Notes under the pieces: model-generated
What the model saw: the letters and a program-made list of their open reading frames with translations, nothing else
Database searches by the model: none
Told to the model about the DNA's origin: nothing
Program-made: the position numbers and the translations under genes
Part shown: positions 35,538 through 44,291 of the stretch, piece after piece
How positions within the stretch are numbered: the first letter of the stretch is position 1
Layout: each line of letters opens with the position of its first letter
Assembly (NCBI GenBank): GCA_932294295.1
Contig: OW028575.1
Span: forward strand, 40,489,753 to 40,553,752
DNA length: 64,000 bases
Source: Alitta virens
Lineage: Eukaryota > Annelida > Polychaeta > Phyllodocida > Nereididae
Reading direction: 5' to 3'

Positions 35538-37137
35538 ATGGGTTTGTCTTCTTCAGTAAAGCATAGTGCAGGTCTGTCTCTCGATCTTTCTGGAGCTCCT
35601 CTGCCTCTTGGCTCTCGGGCCGGGGGATTTCCTCGTCCTCCGGAGAAGCGTTCCCCAGAATAGCTAGGCTTTGCCATGGCAGCCATTAGTTTGGTAAATT
35701 GAGCCGCCAGGCCATCTACCCTCCTGCTGAGGTCCTCCACGTGGTCCTTTCTCTTAGGTCCATCAGGTTTGGCGAAGGTGCCAACAGCTCCTATCTCCAT
35801 GGGCTCCTCGCTGCTATCCTCTGGGGCTGTGCGATGCAAAGCGCGGTACACTCGATATTCGTCTCCCTCATAGCTGGCAACTGCCTTCATTGCCTCATCA
35901 TACTTAGCAGGCTTGGTCTCTCTCACCATCCTCTCCACTAAGTGTTTGTCCCTCCGCCCATACAGATAGGCTCCCAACATGGCACCCTGTTGGTCGTCAT
36001 TTCGGGTGTCCTCTGGATATCCCAGATTTGCTGCCTCTCTGAATCGTCGTCCATAGGCCGCGGTGAACTCATAGGCGCCCTGCTGCACCTTCTCCACTTC
36101 ATCCCGTAGACAATCTACTTCATGTTTGGGAAGGAAGTTGTCTGATAAATACTTCCTGAGGCCAACCCAGTCTGCGGTGTCACGGCTCGCCAAAGATGCT
36201 AGGTACAGTATGACTCATATGGAGTTGTCCATGTATCGCCGACTTTCGGCGAGACACGGAATGTCACGGATTATAACGGGGCGTTGCGCTTACCCCCCAT
36301 GGGATGCCTAATGGCTTCACGGGGCCTTTCGCGGACTTTTGCGGACCTGCGGGGACTGTCGGGGATTTACCCCAAAATTTCTTGTATCCCTTTTAACCCC
36401 ACCAAAACCTTGGGCCCTTTAAGAGCAGGTGTTAGATATCATGGGGGTTTATAGCTATCATCAGAGTTTAATTGGCAGAGGGGGTTGAAACTGATACCCC
36501 TGCAACCCTGTCATCACAGCCCTTGATTGTTCATGGTAAGATCAAGGGGGGCGGTTTCTACTAGTCTTGAGTTTAAGCAATTAATTTTCTTCATTTTCTA
36601 TCGATTGCACTGACACTATTTGTATTGGGTAGCTCTCATCTTCTGGATTAAGACCATGTAAATTTCATTGCAATGTGATTAGTAGACCCTGAGATATCTA
36701 TTCTCAATGAATTTAAATATTTTTAACTGCATCTTTACACATACCAGTTCATTAAATCATAGACGTAAAAGCCTTTACATCCATGATTAAATCCTAAATA
36801 ACCAAGATTATATAAAGTGATAAGTGCAGCATTATTATTTAGAAATAAATATTTAAAACTATTATGCTATGCTTGCGCAATTGAATAAAGTTATGTTATC
36901 TTTAACAATTAAAATCTAATTACAATCTCACAAATAAAACCACCATCAAGACTACTTCTCTATTAACACATGTCACAACAGATCACAACTATATTACGTA
37001 AGTCAACAGTTCTATGAAGCCTACTGACAGATGGATACAAATAATATCCCCTCACAATTAAAGACCACACAATTTTGGACCTGTCTGCATTCGGTTCTTT
37101 TTGAAGGCTACTTTGACTTTTTTTATTGCCAGACCGA

Positions 37138-37243
37138 TATATTGATAGATATATAGATATATAGATAGATAGATATATAGATAGATAGATAGATATACAG
37201 ACAGACAGACATACAGACAGATAGACAGATAGACAAATAGATA
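37138..37243 (+). repeat. (GATA)n/(GACA)n microsatellite
   Basis: ATAG, ATAT and ACAG variants in one compound array inside the nested DNA element. Confidence 0.9.
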
Positions 37244-37344
37244 GATAGGAAAAAGTTAATCATATCACAAGACTCGTGACAAATGGTTGCTATGGCAATG
37301 GCAAAGACAGAGATCTTAACTGGCCTCGTGGCTCAACTGACTAT

Positions 37345-37690
37345 ATACTAAGATAAGATAAAAAAAAAACTTTATTTATAGTCGGAGTTGCAAGACAAAA
37401 CAAAACATAAGCTATAAAGCTTAGCCGACTGGTAAAAATAACAATAACAATGAAAGAAGATATATATACAGATGATAAGGATGAGATTATGACTTAACTA
37501 CTCAATGGTCATAAATTATTTTGCTGTCAGATATAAGGAATTACAACGTCTTAATAAATCTTTGAACTTAGCTAAATCATCTACTTGTTTTATTTCAACA
37601 GGTAAGGAATTCCAAATCAAAGCACCTTGATATATAATAGATCTGAAACCATATTGCATATAGACACTGCCTGAAATTGATTGATTGATT
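37345..37690 (-). mobile_element. LINE 3' end inside the nested element
   Basis: Read on the minus strand there is a frame of about 43 codons ending at a TAA, with GFRSIIYQGALIWNSLPVEI followed by a Lys/Asp-rich helix. This is the pattern of the C-terminus of non-LTR reverse transcriptases (R-S-I-x-Y-x-G-x-x-x-W-N-x-L-P). A 3' untranslated stretch and a short (ATCTT)n tail follow. The copy near 57,705 has the same protein motif and the same tail, so they are one family. It is strongly 5'-truncated. Confidence 0.8.
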
Positions 37691-37761
37691 GAATGAATGA
37701 ATTATATGACTGTTTGTCATGAACAGCATGTGACAAAAAATTGACACCTGTTTCCAGCATA

Positions 37762-37763
<2 letters not shown>

Positions 37764-37794
<31 letters not shown>

Positions 37795-37795
37795 C
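37764..37795 (+). repeat. (ATCA)n microsatellite
   Basis: Simple tetranucleotide run in the nested element. A related (GATT)n/(GAAT)n patch lies about 80 bp upstream. Confidence 0.9.
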
Positions 37796-38048
37796 CCAAC
37801 TCAAGTGAACTATTGTTGAACAAGCAGCCTTGTTGTGACCTATGACACACAATAGTATTTCAACAAAAAAACATTGTCTCCACTTACTTGGGTGTCTTCA
37901 CTTGAGATTTAGTGACACAATATGGCTAATCCACATGGCTTCCATCTAATGGTAAATCCATGTGTACTAGTTATATCATGGAGCCACCAGAACTGGCTCC
38001 ATGGTTATATTTACAAGGAAACATGAGGTCAGTCCTGACCAAACAACT

Positions 38049-38113
38049 GGCAAACTCTTTCTAGGTCATTTTACCAGTCTGCTGAGTGCAAAATGACCTA
38101 GAAAGAGTTTGCC
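38049..38113. repeat. Perfect 24-bp hairpin
   Basis: A 24-bp arm at 38,049-38,072 is exactly inverted at 38,090-38,113 around a 17-base loop. The stem includes CTTTCTAGGTCATTTT. It stands alone inside the nested DNA element and is not its terminal repeat. A small foldback insertion or hairpin RNA is possible. Confidence 0.9.
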
Positions 38114-38147
38114 CTAATCAGGCCACCCCTTTCAGTCATAATATTGC

Positions 38148-38605
38148 TGCACCACAGCCCTTTTAATAATGGAATTTCTAACACAGCAGTCAGTCAGTCA
38201 GGCAGTCAGTCAGCAGTCAGTCAGTCAGTCAGTCAGTCAGTCAGTCAGTCATTAACTGCACCAAAGTCCTTATTTAACGTTTAATAATCTGTGCTGGCTA
38301 TATTAATACAGCAGTCAGTTAGTCAGTCAGTCAGTCAGTCACTGCACCAAAGCCCTTATGTAATAATCTGTGTTAGCATGATTAATACTCAGTCATTAAC
38401 TGTATCAAAGCCACTATGTAATAATCTGTTTTAGCATGATTAATACAGCAGTCAGTCAGTCAGACAGTCATTCATTAACTGCGCGGAATCCCTTATTTAA
38501 TAATCTGTGCTAGCATTACTAATATAGCAGTCAGTCAGTCAGCAATAATATTGACTGCACCATAGCCCTTGTTTAATAATCTGTGCTGACATTATTAAAC
38601 AACAT
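38148..38605 (+). repeat. CAGT-rich compound minisatellite
   Basis: About six units of 60-100 bp. Each has ACTGCACCAAAGCCC, TAATAATCTGTGCTAGCAT, AATACAGCAGTCAG, and then a variable (CAGT)n run. Units differ by several bases and mainly by length of the tetranucleotide run. Confidence 0.85.
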
Positions 38606-39600
38606 TTCAGAAATGTGAAACTATTTTTTTAGGATTATTGTGGATCTATGGAATACAATGAAATGTGTTTTTGAAATGTGAAACTTAGGGAGAAACATTA
38701 ATAAGTAGAGCCTACTGTCAAATGAGAATACAGCAATATGCATCATATATGACCCACAACTCCATAAGGTCACCTGGCTCTGGAAATTTCTGCAACAATG
38801 GTGGCATGAAATATCAATCCTCAATTCTTATAAAATATCAATTAATGAGATTTAGTTGGAGGTAACACAGATGTTTGCAGGGTTTAATTGAGCACTATTA
38901 AAATTCAATATGTTTTTAGTTGCATTGTCATTTTTCATATCTCTGGATCACCTTAACACAATGCAAACATTTTTATATGCTCTTGATCTAGAAAATTAAA
39001 GCAACCCAACAAGCAGGAAGTCATTGGTATATAGTTAGAAAATTGGAAAATAACTATGGGGAGTCAGAGTTACTAATTAAGCATTCCTTTGATCTGGTCT
39101 GGAGTAATCGACAATGACCAGCCACACATGCAGGACTATGGGGGGTGGATGGGGGGGGGGGGGAGCATCAGACATTAGAACACTATTTTCAAGGTCAGTT
39201 GTACAATCGTATTTGAAGGACAAGTTAGAAAAAAAATAATGTTCACATGGGGTTGACTTATGAATTCAAATGTCTTTATCTTCTGATGTACAATTTAATA
39301 AAAATTTCCATGCTCCAATAATGTAAAATAAACCCTAAAAAATGGGAAGTCATGCATTTTACCCCTCCTATTCTGTATTCTGGGCATGGAGACAAAATTA
39401 CTACTCTTGTCTCCACATTCTGGGTGACAAGGGGAGTGATAAACTGGAATCTGAGACTGATAACAAACACATGTTGTTGATAAGGGGAAAATGCTGCTGA
39501 CCACCATCCACGGCTGCCCACCCTCTCATATCCATGACGAGGGGCAAGGACCCGCGATGAGCCGCTGCAAGCCGACACCAGCCGCAGATTAATTATAGCC
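38606..39600. other. Interior of nested element, non-coding
   Basis: No transposase-like frame is found on either strand. A frame at 39,276-39,602 (minus) of 108 codons has no recognised domain. A 12-base G run lies near 39,151. Confidence 0.5.
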
Positions 39601-40351
39601 AATTAGTTAGGAATGTCTATCAGCTGTGCGGGGCCTTTCGCCGCGTTTCGGGGCGTTTTGGGGTGATGTCGGCGAAATATGGACAATTCCATATGAGTCA
39701 TACTGTACCTCTCCACTTCGCTCCGCAAGGGCCCTTCTGAAGTTTGACCCGCCACATATACAGTGCGTTTAGTGTAGGGCTGGGTCAGCTCAATCTCTTG
39801 AAACCACTGTCTCAGTCGGCGAGTGGAAGATCCATCACAAGCTGTGACTCTCTTCGCCTGGCTGTCAGCCTTGCTCCTCTCTCCATTTTCTTTCAGTTGC
39901 CTCTCCTGGCTCTGCAGGAGCACGGCAGTATTTCCATGTCCATCAGACTGGCTCTTCAGAAATGACCTGAACTGATCGTCATTCATGATGGATTCTTAAA
40001 AGGGAGTAGGAGCTTGTAATTTCGAAGTGGACACACTGCAAGCCGGTGCACATAATCGTTACTCACATGAATAGAGAAGTGACCTTCGCACAGCCTTTCG
40101 CATTCTCTTTTGTTAAACACATCCTTGGGGAAATATCATGTCCAGCTCACGTGTGACGACGGGAAGATCGATCTCCCAAACCAAAGGTCCTGATGGCATT
40201 CGGCAGATGGTCAGTCATTCTCTCCATCTGAGGCAAAGTAATAGCTCCCAACCGGTCTCTGAAGTCCTCTGGGGCCTCATGAAGTTACTTCAAGGCATCC
40301 ATGGTTTCCACATAAACTTTCTTCAATATGTCAGTTCCATAACTCAGACAA

Positions 40352-40370
40352 GATCACGTCAGGGTCACCA
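40352..40370 (-). other. Primer binding site, copy A (tRNA-Trp-like)
   Basis: On the element strand TGGTGACCCTGACGTGATC lies one base after the 5' LTR. It is complementary to the 3' end of eukaryotic tRNA-Trp (ending GTCGGGGTCA plus CCA) except for one base. Confidence 0.7.
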
Positions 40371-40371
40371 A

Positions 40372-40578
40372 TGTAAGTTTATCACCAGTCTCCAGTCCAG
40401 GTCCTTTAGGTAAAACTCAACATATTCACTGTCCAGTGTGGTGAAGGTGTATAGTAGACTTCTTGAATAAAATAAAGCAAAGTCCAGAGTATGGTATATA
40501 GACTGGACACTTCTCAAAATCAAGATGCCAGGTTTCCTCATTTTATTAGTATATATAAGAAACCAAGTTTCCTAACCA
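40372..40578 (-). repeat. LTR 2, shared by copies A and B
   Basis: 207 bp, TG...CA, by eye identical to LTR 1. Copy A's primer site abuts its left side and copy B's polypurine tract abuts its right side. It therefore serves as 5' LTR of A and 3' LTR of B at once. Confidence 0.92.
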
Positions 40579-40588
40579 CTCCCCCCTC
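40579..40588 (-). other. Polypurine tract, copy B
   Basis: GAGGGGGGAG on the element strand, directly next to the 3' LTR, identical to copy A's tract. Confidence 0.8.
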
Positions 40589-42560
40589 ACATCATTGGCT
40601 AACCGGCCACATCCAATCAGTACACACAATTTGTACAAAATTCATCCAATCTAAATACCAATAACCCCTTTTCTCCCCCCATATTACATAACCATTTCCC
40701 CAACAGTCAAGACAATGTTCCCACCATTTCTTCCTCTCATTAAAACACAGAACACTAGGAAATGACACCTGGGCAGTTCAGACCATTACTGGAGTGGACT
40801 TCAGTCACTAGAGGGATGGACAGCTACCCCTCTCCTTCCAACTGTCTCCTTTGACTGGAAAATACCCCTTTGTCCTCAAGAGCTAAATTTAGCCTGGCCA
40901 ATGGACCAACAATGAAACCCAAATGAGCTTGGTCAGTGGGGAGTGTCCACTGGCTTTGTTACCCTTTTCTTTGGAGGTCCAAACCAGCCACCCAGGTAAC
41001 CATTGTTCCATATTCCCATTGTGTGAATATTTGAAACAGTGTGGGAATTGCTAAAATAGTCAAAGTTTAAACTTGCTAACACTTTAACAGTTCTTGTAAA
41101 ACATAATTCTTACAACAGTCAATAATAATCCACAAGTAAACCTACCAGACAATAAATTATGTCAGAATAATAGTAATAATATATCTCAGAAAAATAATAC
41201 AACATATCAGAATATTAACATATATCAGAATAAGATAAAACATATCAGAATATTAACATGTATCAGAATAGAATAATAATATGACTTTGTTGAAATGTAG
41301 CCACTCATCATTGACTGAGACAGAGCCAAAAGCCTAGTGCTTTTTACACTGCCTCACCCTACAGAGTTAGTGAGATGCACCAGAGAAAACTGCACATACC
41401 AATTTAACATACATTCAAAATTTCCAATACAATAATGGCAGTCTTCTGACTTATTGATGCATAATCACTAACTGAGGGAAATGATGAGACCCTGGGTACA
41501 AGAAACACACCTATACACACCTTTTCACACTGAAAGTGAACTTATCATGTTCATTCGAAATTTACATATAAATTACATCTTGCCGAGTCACGTGTTGGCT
41601 ATTTAAGCACAACAATTGACTGAATCACATCAAAAATCTTTGCCACTCACATCTCATGGTCAAAACAGAAAGATACAACAAAAAGATAACGTTAGCCACT
41701 TACACCTCGTGGTCAAAACAAAAAGAAAATACACATAGCATTCGCTCCTGTGCATGGAGCCTATTATTGGTCTGCACATAATGACCTTGGCCAACACTGT
41801 GGTACACCCAAGTTCTCTGGATTGCACAGTATGGACAAGATCACACCGAGAGTGTTACAATTTACACCTGCTGAAGCAGGATCCCAGGATGATGATCTCC
41901 ATCTATATAGAGATGGGCCACCTCCTTATAATTCGCTCCTGTGCTTGGAGTACATGTTATTACACATAACGATCTCTGATCGACAAAATGTGCTACACCC
42001 ATCATGATTGGATTACACATAAGTGACAGAGACCCCACTGGTAGTGTTAATTTTACACCTGCTTACGCAGTCCGACAGGATCATGGTCTCCAACTAAAGA
42101 TGGGCCACTGTCCTTACTTACTCACTCCTGCGCGTGGAGCAAAAAATTCTACTTGTATTGCGCATAACTTCACTGACACATCCCATTCCGGGGACCTAAC
42201 ATTAGTGAAAACTTGATAAACATAAATGACAACTGGTGTCATCCTTAAATTCCGAAGGACCCCAGGACAGCCTATCTGGTCTGCCAGGATCAAGTGAAGG
42301 TCTGGGTCGCCAATAGACTCCTTAACAACTAGCCTAACTATACACACGCAGAGCCTATCCCTAGAGACCCCAGCCTGTGACTTGATTGCAGAGATACCCA
42401 TGATCTTTAGATCTCTTCTGCACCCTCTGGGTTAAGAGTGGGACCAACTGGCAGTTGAAACCCAGTGTCTGTCCTGGCCTTTTCATAATGAACTGTGCTA
42501 CTTGAGCGTAGCTGCTTACTCTTGCAACATACTAGTTTCTTGGCTAAAAGCCTAATGCAT
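40589..42560 (-). other. Copy B 3' untranslated region
   Basis: Same as in copy A, with 47 extra bases near 41,115-41,161 bounded by TTA on each side. The three ~190-bp direct repeats lie at about 41,745-42,210. Differences from copy A are few, roughly one per 200-250 bp by eye. Confidence 0.7.
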
Positions 42561-44291
42561 TCATACTTTTTTCCACAGCCATACTGACCCTATTAGGATG
42601 ACGATAGCCACCAGCATCAAGGAAATAATTATTGACGTGGTTGGGGCATGTCTGTGGAATCTTACCCAAGTCGTCTCACTTAACCTAATAGCATTTAATA
42701 GCACTGCTTGGTTGACATCTTTAACCTGAGCCGATACACCCCCCTTTAATTGAGGAAAGGTTTTCACTAGAGATTCATGGTTGAGGTTTGCAGTAAAATT
42801 AAACTGACCATTGACATGTATGGGAGGCAGAGACACTCGCTGCGATAGGTGCAACTCTGGAATGCAATGTACTCTCCAGCCTGCCCCAGCTATATTACAT
42901 GGAGCTGGGCAGTGCATGGCGTACGTTCCAGGCAGCAAATTAATGGGAGGATAGACTCTTCCTGGACATCTGGCAGACACCGCCTCCCCCCAGGACACAA
43001 TTACTATGGTTTTTAGGGACACTCGCTTCACCACTGTGACATTGGATTCCTTGACAATGTCAAAGCGACATGCCCGAATCAGCTCGGTTTGGTTAAAGAT
43101 CAAACCTCTGGCACAAGGCTGGTGTCTAGAGTCATAAAGAGGTCCTGCCCTGCATACAAGTGGCTTACTGCCCACACATGCCTCTGGCTCAAACAATTGC
43201 CCTGTGGTGGTATCCACCCCATAACTACTACCCACCTTTATACGCACCGTCATGTTAGAGTGTTTGATGGGCACTGGGTAGCTCTGAATTTTATATAACA
43301 AATACTCTGCCTTGTTAATGGTAGGCAGGTTAAATCTAAACACAAGATTCCTGTGAGAAATGGCGACAGCTTCTATATGCACATATCGATAATACCATGT
43401 TAAATCTGTAATTACATTATAACCAGATTGAGCTATAACCTCAATGATATCTTCCAGGACGTGGGGCATAACCACATCCTCTGTCAATTCTCCCCTTTCC
43501 AGAGCACTACGTTGCTGTTGAAATAACCTCATCTGTTGGGTGTAGGCCCCATACAAATACTCACACTCCTCTATCGCCCTCTGAACTTCCAGGCGAATTT
43601 CCACCATGTCTATGCGGGCTGTGATTTTCTGGGCGAGGCGACGTACATATGCATCGAGCAGCTTCACATGACTTTCCAACTGGCTGACAGCGACCGTCAC
43701 ATTCTTGATGTATAGTCGATTTTGATTGATGATAGTCATCATTTGGCCTGACAGATGTATCAAATCCTTCGTCTTAGATTGAATCAGTCTGGTAGCCCTG
43801 GTGTACTGCTGTACCTGACGGTCCATGGCTACTCCGAATAGTGCATGCAGGCCCGACCCGATGAAGTCAAACACTCCCCTTCTATTGCGTCCCACTGTTG
43901 GAGAATGTCCCGATCTACCCCTTCCAGAGTAGCTTCCATCAAGCCGGTGCAGTCTGCTTAGTCGGGCAGCCCAGGACTTCTGTACATACCCATAAACATG
44001 TATCTTGCCGCGGCTGGCTTCCAAGAGGTTGATCATCACTTCGAGTTGGTCTGGGTACTGAGGAGTCTCTAGCGTGACGAGTACCACCCAAGAAGCCTCA
44101 AGAGTCCTCAAAGAGGTCCCTCCTCGTACTAGTACCCCATCTGGTAGTTGAAATGGTGGGGTGGGTGCCTCTACTTCTGGTGCAGGCACTTCTCGCTCTG
44201 GCAGTATCTGCGCGGTCGTGACAGACCAGGTCCAACACACTACCATTGCCAGGAGACACCATCCCTCAAAAGTCGTCTGAGGTGGTGCCAT
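42561..44291 (-). CDS. env, envelope fusion glycoprotein (errantivirus/baculovirus-F type)
   Basis: 576 residues. An N-terminal signal peptide (about 1-27, hydrophobic core CLLAMVVCWTW) leads into a short Pro-rich surface part (28-138). It ends in a convertase site RNRR (135-138). The hydrophobic fusion peptide GVFDFIGSGLHALFG follows (139-153), then a long heptad-rich helix region (about 155-265), four NXT glycosylation sites, and a membrane anchor near 554-572 (IIISLMLVAIVILIGSVWLW) with a tiny KKV tail. A small upstream subunit and a large fusion subunit starting with an F-x-F-I-G-type peptide are the hallmarks of class I fusion proteins of baculovirus F and gypsy env. The start is chosen because it gives a signal peptide and overlaps the pol end by 26 bases. 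The frame is open for 138 more codons upstream. Confidence 0.93.
   Translation of the reverse strand: MAPPQTTFEGWCLLAMVVCWTWSVTTAQILPEREVPAPEVEAPTPPFQLPDGVLVRGGTSLRTLEASWVVLVTLETPQYPDQLEVMINLLEASRGKIHVYGYVQKSWAARLSRLHRLDGSYSGRGRSGHSPTVGRNRRGVFDFIGSGLHALFGVAMDRQVQQYTRATRLIQSKTKDLIHLSGQMMTIINQNRLYIKNVTVAVSQLESHVKLLDAYVRRLAQKITARIDMVEIRLEVQRAIEECEYLYGAYTQQMRLFQQQRSALERGELTEDVVMPHVLEDIIEVIAQSGYNVITDLTWYYRYVHIEAVAISHRNLVFRFNLPTINKAEYLLYKIQSYPVPIKHSNMTVRIKVGSSYGVDTTTGQLFEPEACVGSKPLVCRAGPLYDSRHQPCARGLIFNQTELIRACRFDIVKESNVTVVKRVSLKTIVIVSWGEAVSARCPGRVYPPINLLPGTYAMHCPAPCNIAGAGWRVHCIPELHLSQRVSLPPIHVNGQFNFTANLNHESLVKTFPQLKGGVSAQVKDVNQAVLLNAIRLSETTWVRFHRHAPTTSIIISLMLVAIVILIGSVWLWKKV

Larger units (their letters stand above)
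36206..39705. mobile_element. Nested TA-target DNA element, 3,500 bp, non-autonomous
   Basis: Ends CAGTATGACTCATATGGA and its inverse, continuing with TTGTCCAT and TCGCCGAC on both arms (about 35 bp with three mismatches). TA is duplicated at 36,204-36,205 and 39,706-39,707, and copy B shows the uninterrupted site. CAGT ends and TA target fit Tc1/mariner-type elements, though the whole duplicated stretch could also be read as GTAC. No transposase frame is present. The interior is microsatellites, a LINE 3' end, a perfect hairpin and a CAGT-rich minisatellite, so it must have been moved in trans. Confidence 0.9.
35435..39986 (-). pseudogene. gag of copy A, split by a DNA transposon
   Basis: The first ~93 codons (39,708-39,986) and the remaining ~255 (35,435-36,205) are separated by the 3,500-bp insert. 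Both parts are open, without the stops seen in copy B. The C-terminal part has an RG/GR-rich segment and one zinc knuckle CLHCGKSGHMRREC (CX2CX4HX4C), the nucleocapsid RNA-binding motif. The stop follows a 7-G run at 35,441-35,447. Confidence 0.9.
27783..40578 (-). mobile_element. Ty3/gypsy env-bearing element, copy A (with nested insertion)
   Basis: The element runs right to left: 5' LTR (40,372-40,578, shared with copy B), primer site, gag, pro-pol, env, 3' untranslated region, polypurine tract and 3' LTR (27,783-27,989). A 3,500-bp DNA element splits gag. Apart from that, its interior equals copy B's minus a 75-bp protease loss, a 47-bp loss in the 3' region and three single-base indels. 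Those differences account exactly for the length difference between the two interiors. It cannot make its own protease, an intact pol or an intact envelope. Confidence 0.95.

Noticed and set aside
36290..36420. GC-rich patch as a CpG-island promoter
   Set aside because: It lies in the subterminal part of the nested DNA element and a similar GC-rich patch is at the opposite end, so it is element sequence.
37700..38500. CRISPR-like array from evenly spaced CAGT blocks
   Set aside because: Spacers are themselves repeats of each other and the setting is eukaryotic; it is a minisatellite.
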